DNA of 64,000 nucleotides from Cheilinus undulatus. Taxonomy: Eukaryota > Chordata > Actinopteri > Labriformes > Labridae. Both the position numbers and the translations under genes were made by a program. The notes below the pieces were generated by a model, which saw only the letters and a list, made by a program, of their open reading frames with translations, had not been told where the DNA came from and ran no database searches. This document shows positions 1 through 20,722 of the stretch, in pieces. Numbering within the stretch: position 1 is the first letter of the stretch; every line of letters starts with the position of its first letter. The stretch covers positions 30,756,719 through 30,820,718 of the forward strand of contig NC_054882.1 in NCBI RefSeq assembly GCF_018320785.1. Direction: 5' to 3'.

Positions 1-346
1 TGTGTGAAGTTGGGGTGGGTCAATGCGTAAACCCAGCAGGAAATACTTGTGAAAATTCATTGCGAGTAAGCAGGCAGGGTAACATTTACTGGGCCAATCA
101 CAGATCTGTTTTCTGCCCACAAATATGTCCTTCACTATTATTTGTTGATACTGTGAATATGTTTGATGCTATAAGCAGCTTTGACATCAGGACAATAACT
201 GCCATGACAGTACTGTTGGATTTCTGCCATGTCTCTTTAACGTGCCTTGCACCTTCATCCAGCAAGTAAAACTTGGGACTGGGAGGGATGTGTGAATTTT
301 CTAGAAATTCCTAGGAGTGTGCATGTGAAAACAGCCATATATTTAC
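1..346. other. pabpc4 intron fragment at left edge
   Basis: This lies downstream (in minus-strand sense) of the donor at 346/345 of the last visible pabpc4 exon. No further pabpc4 exon, repeat or other gene is recognisable in it. The exons for the rest of the linker and the C-terminal PABC/MLLE domain must lie beyond the left edge. Confidence 0.6.
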
Positions 347-10530
<10,184 letters not shown>

Positions 10531-10750
10531 TCAAAGAAAAAAAAGCGTGAGAAAAATGCCGGTATGAACTGTAGTCCGGGTCCAAACTGCGCTTCACCTA
10601 ATAAAGACACTGACAGCTGGCTGTGTGCTCCAGCCTGCTCGGAAAAACGGCAAAGCTGAAAAATCACGATAAAAAGCGATATCTCCTGTAGTATTTCTTC
10701 CTTAAAAGACGCCAACTTCGGGTTAAACCCAAGGCCTCCTGTTTCAAGTG

Positions 10751-10885
10751 TTTTTTTGAATTCGTGTTTTTTGCTATTTTTTTTAATGAACGTTTGTTTT
10801 TTTTCTTTTAATATTACGGTACTTGTTTTTATGAAGGTTTTGTAGATTTTATATTTTTTATTTTATTTTTATTTTAAGTTTTTCA
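10751..10885 (-). promoter_or_regulatory. A-rich tract in the pabpc4 5' leader
   Basis: On the minus strand (the mRNA sense) this leader segment is a series of A-runs of 4-8 bases separated by a few other bases. Established knowledge: PABPC1 mRNAs carry a similar A-rich autoregulatory sequence in the 5' UTR that binds PABP itself and lowers translation. By inference this segment does the same for pabpc4. The tract ends 260 nt upstream of the start codon. It could be a neutral A-rich repeat. Confidence 0.6.
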
Positions 10886-10921
10886 AGAACAGTGAGTTGG
10901 ACACTCACGGTTGTTTTGTGG

Positions 10922-10964
10922 CCGGGGAAAGAGACTGCGTGAGGACAAGCATGGGCACTTTATA
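10922..10964 (-). promoter_or_regulatory. pabpc4 TATA box and TOP-like start
   Basis: On the minus strand TATAAAG occupies 10964-10958. The pyrimidine run CTCTTTCCCC begins at 10933, 31 bases downstream, where transcription from that TATA box should start. A start C followed by an unbroken pyrimidine tract is the 5' TOP signature known for PABP and ribosomal-protein mRNAs. The predicted leader is about 440 nt if unspliced. Confidence 0.65.
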
Positions 10965-11626
10965 GAGAGCGACGGTGCGGAGGAAATAGTGGCCAGGGTC
11001 AAACTTAGGATAGAAAAAAAAAAAAAAAACCCACTGAGCATGCGGTGTAAAAGGGAGAGTGCACACTACTGCTCCAACTACACAGCCCGGCTCCCCACAG
11101 CGACATCTGGGTGGGAAGACAAAGGCTGTCAGGCTACTGTGAGCTGTTTTATCCAGGCTTATAACCAGTGGTGCAGAAGTGGGCATACAGGTGCATAAGA
11201 AATTAATATCATGAAAAATATATGTTTTACTGCTGTGACTTAATTCAAGAAATTAAACTTCCATATATTCAGGACTCATATCATACAAAGTGAAACATTT
11301 CAATACATTTGTTTTAATCTTGATGATCACAGCTCACAAAAATCAAAAATTCACAATCTCAAAATATTAGAATATCACCAAACATCTGTCAGAAAGAGGA
11401 TTTATCATACAGAAATGTTGCCCATCTGCTCATTTTTGCACTCAGTGCTTGGTTGGAGCTCCTTTAGCACAAATTACTGCACTTATGTGGTATGGAGGCA
11501 ACCAGTCCGTGGCACTGCTGGGTTATGAAGCCCAAGTTGCTTTGATAGCAGCCTTCAGCTCGTCTGTATTGTTGAGTCTGGTATCTCTCATCCTCCTCTT
11601 GATGATACTCCAGAGATTCCCTACGA

Positions 11627-12240
11627 CAGTGATGATCATCAACTGGAGGCCCGGGGGCCAGATCAGGCCCCCCATGGCTTCCCATCCGGTTCCGGAGAAT
11701 AATTAAATTCAGAAAATCTGAGAAGGAAAAAATATGGCATGCTATAATTTAACTTTGTTTTTTGTACAGTTTAAAAACACCATCAACTTAGTGACTTTTC
11801 AAACAAGAAGCAAATAGGTATTGTATTTCTGTAATTTGGCACTTATCTACTACTTACTATTCCTGTCTTGATTAAAGCTGCATTTTTTAAGGCTCTTTGA
11901 GAGTGTTTCTTTCCTCTCCGCGAAACTGCACGAAACCCCGCATGTGAATTTGACAATCACGATACAGCTTATTAGCATCCAGCTCAGTGATAGACATCAA
12001 GAGGGCTCCAGAAATATGTAGCTAAAATATCTCAATCGCCCCCTTGTGGCTGGCTTCAGTATAGGTGATAAGTATAGAGGTGATATTGCCTCACTGTTAA
12101 AGTTCCATTCATTTTCAAAAGAAATGTTTTTTACAAGAATGTGTTACTTAAATATTGATTTTAGTTTATGTCAATGTCCAGCCCCCACCATGATGTCAAG
12201 AAAAAGCTGGCCCTCGTGTGAATTGAGTTGATGACCCCTG
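11627..12240. mobile_element. Nested hAT-type element with 8-bp duplication
   Basis: Inverted ends are CAGTGATGATCATCAACT and AGTTGATGACCCCTG. The flanking 8-mers CCCTACGA and CTCTACAG agree at 5 of 8 positions, and the interrupted mariner sequence resumes on the far side. The interior has a G/C-rich start (GAGGCCCGGGGGCCAG) and no transposase. Confidence 0.7.
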
Positions 12241-13440
12241 CTCTACAGGGTTTCTATGTGGCTAGTCAAACACCGTGACACCATGGTCAGCAAACCAGTT
12301 TTTGGTAGTTTTGGCTGCCCTGTGGGCAGCTTCCAAGTCCTGCTGGAAAAGGGAATGAGCATCTCCATAAACTTCTCAGCAGATGGAAGTAAGTACTCTA
12401 AAATCACCTGGTAGAAATCTGACAGCGTTGACTCTGGACTTGATAAAACACAGGGGACCAACAGCAGCAGATGACATGGCACCCCAAACCATCACTGACT
12501 GTGGACATCGAAAACAATGGACTTCAAGCACCTTGGATTCTTTTCCTCTCCGATCTTCCACTAGACTCTGGGTGTTTACAGACAGACACGGTTCTGGTTC
12601 TGGCACTGGTTCCATTCTGGAGACTCAGAACCTTGGTGCTTTCTAGTGAACCAGCCCATGTTCACACCAGTTTAAGCAGAACCAAAGTGGGGAGACATGA
12701 TGGACATGTATTACCACGTCCTGCTCCACTTTTGCCCAAGTCTTTCATGCAGTCCCAGTATTCCTTCTTCAGTTTCTTAAATCAATTATTTGTTCTGGTG
12801 TTCAGGTGAACCCAGCCTTCACCATCTCTTCTGCAAGTTCAGCATATAACCTGCTGTTCCTTGTACTACTCTCCAGCTTCACCTGGAATTCTGTCAAGAT
12901 CACAACCAAACATTTTACTACTTTTGGTTCTAACTGAGAACCAACTTTTCAGGTTCAGAACCAATTTTTTCCCAGTTTGAATGTGTTCAAATTTAGGTTC
13001 AGGAACCAGAACTGGCACAGAGCCCTGCCAGTCTGAAAGGCCCATCTGGGACCCAGATTTCCAAATTAAATGCAAAATTTAGTTTAATCTAAAAACAGGC
13101 ACTGGACCACTGAGCAATAGTCCAGTTCTTTTTCTCCTTAGCCCACACGAGTGAACACAACTACATTCATGGGAAAAACTGCTGACTTTACAGTTGTCTA
13201 GCTGGAAATCAAGGTCCCAGATTCAACGCCATCAGTCGTCTACCAGATTTTAGAGCAGTTCCTTTTTTTTTTTTTTCATTTCCTTCTCCCTGCAGGACTT
13301 GGCATCTGGTCATAGGGAAGTCAAAACTACCAGAAACTGGTTTGCTGACCATGAGATTACTGTGTTTGACTGGTCAGCCACTGAGAATTTCTGGAGTATT
13401 GTCAAGAAGATGAGACACCACACTTAATACAGTCAAGCTG

Positions 13441-13628
13441 GGCGCGCCGGTGGTCGAGTGGTTAAGGCGTGCACCATGTGCAAGGGCAGCCCCGGCTCAA
13501 GTCCGGCCTGTGGCACCATTTTCCGCATGTCTCTCCCCGCTCTCTTCCCTGTTTACGATTCTATCAATTGTCCTCCACTATCTAATAAAGGCATGAAAAG
13601 GCCAAAAAATAAATCTTAGAGGAAAAAA
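13441..13628 (+). mobile_element. tRNA-derived SINE with perfect 15-bp duplication
   Basis: The head carries an A-box-like TGGTCGAGTGGTTAAGGCG and a B-box-like GGCTCAAGTCC, as in a Leu/Ser-type tRNA. The body includes CTATCTAATAAAGGCATG and an A-rich tail. It is flanked by an exact duplication AATACAGTCAAGCTG at 13426-13440 and 13629-13643, so the insertion is comparatively recent. The part after the tRNA-like head recurs in reverse orientation at about 58075-58160. Confidence 0.88.
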
Positions 13629-14206
13629 AATACAGTCAAGCTGAAGGCTGCTATCATAACAACCTTGGCTTCATAAACACTCCAGCAGTGCAACAGAACC
13701 GTTTGCCACCATGCCGTGTCACATAGTTGCTGTAATTTATGCAAAAGGAGCCCTGGATAATTTTCCATAAGGTCAACATTTCTTCCTTTTTGATTTGTGT
13801 TTTGTAATAGTCTAATACTTTGACATAAGGGATTTTTAAAAGTTTCATGAGCTATGTGCTATAATCAAAGGTTAAAACAAAAGTCTTGAATATTTTACTT
13901 TGTAATGATGAATCTAGAATATATGGATGCTTCCCTTCTAGATTAAATCACAGCAAAAAAAATAATTTTCATGATTGACTTTTTTTGAGATGCACCTGTA
14001 TACTTTATACCTGCACCTCTACTCATAGCCCCAACTTTAATGAACAATTAAGATACAAAAAACAGTAAAAAGAGAAGAGTGCATACTTTACATGAATCTG
14101 ATTTGCTTACCAGAAACTGAATTTATCAAAAAGAAATTTAATTGCCCAGTGATTTTATTCAGTTCAAGTTTTACAGAATTGTGGGGTGTTGCTGCAGTTA
14201 TTCTGC

Positions 14207-14212
14207 TTTATT
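14207..14212 (-). terminator. Poly(A) signal of the ZP3-like gene
   Basis: AATAAA on the minus strand lies 59 nt after the stop codon. Short 3' UTRs are usual for fish egg-envelope genes. Confidence 0.6.
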
Positions 14213-14270
14213 CATCTTCCTGAAAGAAAGAACAATTGTTAGTCATTTTATAGACAAAGGCACATTTGCA

Positions 14271-17200
14271 TTAGAGCTGAGAGAAAATAAAACCAAACTT
14301 TAGAGACCTTAACAAATCCAGGAAAGCTGAGAACACACCACTTTGTTTGTGGCCCTGCTTCCCTTCATTTCCATCCTCCTGTTGCTGCTTCACCACTTCT
14401 TCCTCATAGCTCAACATCTGAGATCCATCAACACTTTTGGAGAACTGAATTTTAGAGTGAATTACACGTTGGGCATCATGTGATCCTTCATGGGGCACTA
14501 CAGCCTCATCTGCCTGCATTTCAGTCACCTCATTTCTCCTTTTGGTAAAATCCTCCCGGTTTAGGACGTTTTTGGTCATCTCCATTTGCAGAGGGATGAA
14601 AACTTTTTGTGAAGCCTCTGAGCAAGACTTCCCTGACCTTTCAAACCATCTTTTTCTCTTGCCTTCTTCTTCAATAGCCTTTTCATCTAGATGTGGAGGA
14701 GGTAGCACCCAGCCTTCAAGCAGTGTAAGAAAATTCCACTTTTGATCTCCAATATTATTTCCTTCTGGACTCACAATAAACTCTTGCTCTTTGGTTGGAG
14801 GCTGCAGCTCAGGAATGTCATTTATTCGTTTCTCTCCAGGTTCAGAGCCAAGATTCTTGCCGTGTTCTTTATCTTGTTCCAGACCAGGTAGCCAAAGGGT
14901 CAGTCTGGAAACTGGGTCCTCACTCACCACAACAACACCCTGTGTGGGAAAGGAGAGCTTGCTTCTTGATAAAGATGTCCCAGAAACAACTGGGTCTGTA
15001 CCATCAGAGGCATCTGACTGCATGGAGTCAGCAACAGAGGTTTCTTGTGGATTGGAGGCTGGAGGTTCGAGGCTTGTTGTCACTTCTTTTTCAACAGTGA
15101 CAAATGGGCCAGCACTCACAACAGCCTTGGTATCTGAAACCACACAGAGCATATCACAGTTGAGTTGGAAAACTCAAAAAGAGAATGCCTGTTCATTTTA
15201 TACCTCACGGAAAAAAAAAAACAAAAATTACGAATCTGACCGTCTGAAAGATGCTTCATTGACAGGCCTTTGCACTTAGAGCTGCAGCACTCACACACCT
15301 CTGTCGTTCCACTCAGGTCCTCCCATCTGAAATGCAGTGAAATGAAAGTCAGCTAAAGCTGCATCTTTAGATCAGAAACAGACAGGTCCGAAAATGAACA
15401 GGGCTAAACCTTTTTTGAACCCAGAGTTAAAAAAAAAAACTTGTGGACTTAGGAAACGTAAGGACTTATCACTCAGAAAGCAAATGCAGAGAGACTCAGA
15501 ATCTTAAAAAAAAAGAAAACTAAGGATGTATAATAGAAAGTTCAGAAGAGGCCAGGGGTTAAAATTAGTTCAACTGTAGAGTAACAACTCAAAAAATTTT
15601 GGAAAGAGAAACAAACTAGGCCCATAGAAATGTAAGAAAATTCCAATGGAATTATAGAAAACAATGGGGAGACAGAAAATGGAAAAGATTTTGCCAATGT
15701 GTGTGCAAGGAACTATATTTCATTGATATTTGATGATACTTGCTACAGAATTTGAGTTGCAATGTTTTACTCAAGGAGGTTAAAGGGGATGTAGATAGAG
15801 TTAGAATTAACAACATTTGGAATTAAAAGTAGACCAAATAAAGCATTTAAATCTCCAAATCTTTGAGAGCAGGGGTTCTCAAACTTTTCAGCCTCTGACC
15901 TCCAAAATAACAGCGTCAGAGCTCAGGGTCTCATCTTGCCTTGAGGAGGATAAAGTGCATGATGTCGCACAAAGCATCATGTATAAACTCACATTTTAGG
16001 TAGTTTGTATAACTTTAACTTACATTTTAGCACTAATATCACTTGATAACTAACATTTGTTAAATTGGACTCTTTTTAACAATGTATGTACAATTTGATT
16101 TTAAATCATTAAATTTCTTTTTGTTTTTTGGAAAGCATCCTGTGATCCCCCTTAACTGTCTCGCGACCTCCACCTTGGGAACCCCTGTTCTAGAGGTCCT
16201 TTCCTGACTTTTTATAACATGCTTTGAACAGAGTAGAATCCCACCAGCATGGTACAAATCCAAACCTTTACCAACAATCAGAGAATGATGACAGAGTGCC
16301 CCTTAACCATGGAGGCCTCCTTAGTACATTTTATAAAGCATTATTCCAGCATACTAAAAAGGCTCTCACATCAGTATCTTGACTTGCTCAAGCTGAACCC
16401 AATTTTGCATGCCTCACTGGCTTCTAAAAGCTTTTAATTGGATAGAGGGTTTTAGAAGCGGGGGTGAATGGTTGATTCTATAAAGCCATCTAGAGCCTGT
16501 AAAAACAACCTGTTGCATGCATGTAACGGTATGGTTAAACACCTTACGGAGTTAAATGGGGAGATATTCTTTCTCCAACTCTTTGCCTTGTATGTGAATG
16601 ATTGAGCTCTACAGAGTAAAAGACAAAACTTATGTGTACGCTTGGATAATGTTCCATTAGGCATTTCATTATATGCAGAGGATATAATCCTACTGACTGA
16701 AACTGAGCCTGATTTACAAAGCAATTTAGACGGTAAAATCCTGGCGCACTGTACCAAATATGATGACCTGAGAGAAGCATTGCTACAAGAAATTACTTGT
16801 CAAACCAATGAAATTCTGCAGTTATCTGATGAGCAAAAACTAGAATGGCTGTTTAAATTTGATGCGTTTAAACTCGCCAATTTTGTCTCAAAAGGCTGGA
16901 AAGAAATTTATTTAATTATCAGTTAATCTTTAGTTTGTCTCCACCCTCCTTCTCTGCTCCACTTTGCACTCTGATCTGGGTTTGTTTAAATTCTTGGTGC
17001 CATGTAAGCCCATGTGGGTTGGACATGGGACACAAGAATTAAATAAAAGCTTCAAAACTATAAAAAAAACCAAACCAAAACAAAAAACAACTCATCAAGT
17101 GATTGTGAAAAAATCCACTTCAATGGATGCAAATACCTTGACTGGATGGCATTGTAGTTACAGGATTTGGAGGTAAAGGTGACGCCCTGATCTGAGATGA

Positions 17201-18461
17201 GGACACTGCAGTGGATGTAGAGCTACAGGAGAGGAAAAAGAGGTCAAAGGTGATATAGCTGCAGCAGAAACATGTCAGAAAAACAAGCTCTGAAAAACTT
17301 ACCTCAGAAATAAGATAAGATGTGTTCAGAACAAAATTAACTACATCGGCTCTACTGGAGGCCACAAACTGTACCGGGGCATGAGTCGAGCCCAACGGGG
17401 CTGTGCACCTGCAGAGAGAGAGACAACATAAAAGGTGATTCTAATATCACTGATACGCTTTAAAACCAGCTGATGACTTACTGCTTACCCTTTATTCATT
17501 ATGACCGCATGCCTGGGTTTGATCTGAGGCTCAGGAGAGGAGGACAAAAAACAGGACTGGATAAAAAGCTGCTGACCAGGCCTGGTGAAGGCAGACACCT
17601 GTAGGCTGATAACCTGGCCTCTTCTGTACTCAGTCAACTCAGCAGGACTTGTCCAAGATGCTACAGGGGGAGAAAATACAGATTTTTACATTTGTGCCTC
17701 AATAAACTATGCAGGTGTACTGGTGATGCATACTCACGATTCATGGCTTTGATAGTAATGGCCTCGCCACTCACAGGAGGTGTTGAGATAAAATTTTCAT
17801 TCTTGTATGACCTGAAAAGATAGCAGTCTCTTTCAGTATGTTTGTGACCATTAGAAAATATGGCATAAATAATCAATTCACCTCTTTGGAATGCACGAGA
17901 TGTGCACAGTAGAAGGTGTTGGCCACCAGCTAATGGGAGGATTTTTGAGATTGAAGTGGAGAGAATTTGTGAACATCCCCAAGCCATTCTGCACCTGCAA
18001 GAGAGTGTGCTCTAATAAAAAAGCTGTGGGATTAAAATAATCTGAAGCCATACTTCAACACAACTTACCACATGTGTTGTTCCACACTCATCCAAGCTGT
18101 AAATGAAGACGAATTTGTTTGGCAGCTCTTTGCTGCTTAAGCAGTCATAACCCAGCTGGATCTCCTCTCTAGTCAAAACCATGCCATTAGATCTCTTATC
18201 AACCAGCAGGGTTAGCTTAGATTCATCGCAAAACACCTCTACTTGGGGAAGGTTCACGATGGGAGGGAACTCTGCAAGCAATTGTAGCTCAGAAGGTGGC
18301 GCTTGCCACTGACTGAAGAGGGTGTCATATGGAAAAGGCCCGACGTTGTCAAAAAAGCCCAAAAAGTCACGAGGGAACAAAGCATTCTGCTCATGTATGA
18401 CTGACTGAACAGCGACAACATGCCAAACAAAGATGCAAAGCAGAATCCCTTCTGTCCCCAT
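14271..18461 (-). CDS. ZP3-type zona pellucida (egg envelope) protein
   Basis: Secreted egg-coat glycoprotein of the ZP3 class. Exons are 18461-18069, 17994-17882, 17811-17738, 17660-17489, 17408-17303, 17222-17137, 15326-15241 and 15133-14271; joined they give 630 residues with no stop. A signal peptide (MGTEGILLCIFVWHVVAVQS) opens the protein. The ZP-N half starts at VEVFCDESKLTLLVDKR with SLDECGTTHV. The ZP-C half shows GCTAPLGS, LYIHCSV, SKSCNYN and the ZP3-typical VCECCSSKC. Residues 344-630 form a long acidic, charged tail with a furin-like KRKR (about 502-505) and a hydrophobic end, with no clear membrane anchor. I took the first true ATG; the in-frame codon seven residues earlier is TTG. 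Eight exons match the usual ZP3 layout. I cannot assign a ZP3 subfamily letter. The exon 7 donor (GTCAGA) is weak. Confidence 0.87.
15870..16187. mobile_element. hAT-type element in ZP3-like intron 6
   Basis: Inverted ends are CAGGGGTTCTCAAACTT and the complement of CACCTTGGGAACCCCTG. The flanking 8-mers TTTGAGAG and TTCTAGAG match at 6 of 8 positions. No coding capacity. Confidence 0.7.
16478..16925 (+). mobile_element. Non-LTR retrotransposon fragment
   Basis: The plus strand encodes FFLQLFALYVND, then GISLYAEDIILLTETEPDL, which resembles the YADD core of a LINE reverse transcriptase (here YAED). It is followed by CTKYDDLREALLQEI and LSDEQKLEWLF, which resemble the C-terminal region of the same proteins. 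The N-terminal part is absent and stops interrupt the first piece, so this is a dead fragment inside the ZP3-like gene. Confidence 0.6.
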
Positions 18462-18514
18462 GGCAAACCTCAAAGTGGCCAACCACTCTGGTCCCTCTCC
18501 AGCCCAGGTGCTTC

Positions 18515-18522
18515 ATTAAAAA
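18515..18522 (-). promoter_or_regulatory. TATA-like element of the ZP3-like gene
   Basis: TTTTTAAT on the minus strand lies about 55 nt upstream of the chosen ATG. It would place the transcript start some 20-25 nt before the ATG, consistent with the very short leaders of fish ZP genes. The match to a TATA box is imperfect. Confidence 0.35.
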
Positions 18523-20560
18523 GGTGAGTGCAGGAGGGCCAGGTGATGGCAATTACACTAACAAGTCTGACAGGCAGCAGTGAACCTACAGAGGCTTTGT
18601 GTGCTGCAGGGAGGTAAAGTCAGCTATGGATACATAGTTTTCCACATTTTCTTAAGGTAAATGTTTAGTGTCTTTGTTAACCTATAGCTTCAATGTGGAG
18701 ATGTTTAATTGATTAAACAAACTAGATTTAATAACACCTCCACATCAGGTGTGCCAAACTTGTTTAAGTGAGAACTACCAGAAAGTATAAGGATGGGTTT
18801 GGCAGTTTATCATTCCTCACCTTTAGTTCATCAAAATGAGCAAAACCAACCCAACATAGATTAATGCTTCATAATTATGAAGAAAGGAACATCACAGATT
18901 TCCACTGATGGATGGCAAGGCAAATGGTCAAACCTAGTTACAGATTTTTAGACCCGCTTTCACCAAACCCCTAAAATAAAGCATTTTGATTGAATTTAAC
19001 ACCAAATGTATTTTTCTCAAAGAAACAACTTGTTATTGGCCACAAATTTGTACGACTACCTAAGTTTTCCCTCCTTACATGGCAGAAAGACTGCATTTAC
19101 TCAGATGCCACTTGTTTCTATGACACTACCAATTAAATCAAGAGTCTTGATACAAGTCTAACAATGATTTATTGACTAATTTTGATGAATGAGAAATGTG
19201 CAATGTCTTTGGCGATTTGACTCCATCATGATGACTTCATGTACTTAAAGGGGTAGAGAAGCAAACGGCAGGAATAGGATACTCCCTATGGAGTCTAGAA
19301 ACTGGTGATGGTGATGATGAGGGATACCTGAGGAGTAGACTTCTGAGAAGCTGGACCAGGAACCCAATTAGGTAGCTTTGATGAGGATGTATGCAGGATA
19401 AGATGAGCAGAAGACCTGTGAGGATCTGGACTAGAGGCTGATGAACTGAATGGAGGTCACTGGGGTGGAGGAGGGTTGCCGCATCCACACTGAAAGTGAG
19501 AAAAAAGCAAATGACAGATTTAGATATGACAAGTGCATGATGATTGGTCTAACAAGGTTGTGGACCAATGAATGAGAAAGTCTTCCTGCTTGAACTTTCA
19601 CTGAACTCAATTTGTTTTCTTTGAAAATTATTTTTTGATGCTTGTAGTAGTATTTTGGTGTAGTATTTTGGTGCAGCTTTTGCAAAGTATTTCTATAGCC
19701 TAAGAAAGTAGCAGACAAGTGCTAAAAGTAGTTTTGTTCATGCATTTTATTTATTTCAGTAACTTTACCCCAATGACTTACTTTGCCAGTAAAGAATGAA
19801 ACGAATAAACAAAACAAAAATGTGAACATGTGAACCAAACAACATAATTCACTCAACTAATTTGCGCATGCAAGTGTACAGATTGTAAAAAAAAATGTGT
19901 TTTTTTTTTTGTTTGTTTTTTTTTACACCTGCAGCATGTGTCTTACAGTCCTTCTTTGGTGTGCAGAGCTGACACCTCTTCCTCTTACTTGCCCCAGCTA
20001 GGACGGTAGGTCTGAGTAGCCACACTCACAAGGTGTCAGTATTGTTACATTTCAGTCATGAGAGACTGTTATGTTCTTATGTTCCCTCACCTGCTTTCCT
20101 GCACGTTTAAGCCTCTGTAGGGTCTGAAACTGCACGCATGCGCACAGGTGGCAATACAGGTGGATACTATTTGATATGTTATTGCGCCTGTATGCTCAGG
20201 ACAGTAATGATTTTTGATAATGTGCTACTTTGATCATCTCACAAAGAAGTGTCACGTCTTTCCCTATTATTCTATTTATTTGGATCAGGTCATTTTTACA
20301 TATTCAAATGGTAGAGAATACCTCAATCCGTATGGGTATAGTGTAAGGCCTGGTTTTAACATGAATAGCAATGCATGCATACAACATTGTGCTATTTCAC
20401 CAAGGAAAATAACTTTACATTGGCCTAATAATATTATGATATATAATTTTAAAAAATACATTTTATCTTAAAAATGATTATTCACTCCAACTAACAGATA
20501 ATGACCAGTGTTTCTGTCCAAAACTCTTCCCTAACCGTCTCGTGCCATGAATGTGTTGTG
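18523..20560. other. Intergenic spacer between divergent genes
   Basis: This 2-kb spacer separates the ZP3-like gene (minus) from tmem54 (plus) and should hold both promoters. It contains an A/T homopolymer patch at 19888-19924. I see no coding exon, RNA gene or bounded transposon. Confidence 0.45.
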
Positions 20561-20659
20561 GGCGGATCTTCCAGGTAAGCAGAGCTGCGCCTGTTTGTCC
20601 GCAGGTGAGCGGCTATAGACGAAGACAACGACCTACGAGGAGCGAGCGCTTGGAAAAGA

Positions 20660-20722
20660 CGTCCAGTATGACTCCAACATAACTTTTAAGCTAACATGAT
20701 CTAAGACGATATAAAATACACC
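20660..20722 (+). promoter_or_regulatory. tmem54 leader with two tiny upstream ORFs
   Basis: Just before the inferred start codon the leader has two upstream ATGs. One at 20668 opens a four-codon frame ending in TAA; one at 20696 opens a two-codon frame ending in TAA. Both close before the main ATG at 20723, so they could dampen translation. The transcript start was not located. Confidence 0.35.

Larger units (their letters stand above)
11186..14000 (-). mobile_element. Mosaic Tc1/mariner element with mirrored arms
   Basis: The outer termini are inverted: TACAGGTGCATAAG at the left and the complement of GAGATGCACCTGTA at the right, with TA at both edges. Reading leftward from about 12600, the minus strand encodes transposase remnants (VMVWGAMSSAAVGPLCF near 12520, then a GLLTMVSRCL frame). 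Rightward from about 13270 the plus strand encodes the same C-terminal part again (NWFADHEITVFDWSATENFW near 13345). The arms therefore mirror each other for about 700 bp, more than a normal terminal repeat. Nested inside are a hAT element (11627-12240), a probable second insertion with GGTTCTGGTTCTGGCAC-type inverted words (about 12590-13025), and a SINE (13441-13628). Confidence 0.75.

Noticed and set aside
13441-13520. Functional tRNA gene (Leu/Ser-like)
   Set aside because: It has A- and B-box-like motifs, but there is no acceptor-stem pairing. It continues into a SINE body with target duplications.
18462-18482. Extended N terminus of the ZP3-like protein
   Set aside because: The frame stays open, but its first codon is TTG. 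The ATG at 18461 directly begins a signal peptide.
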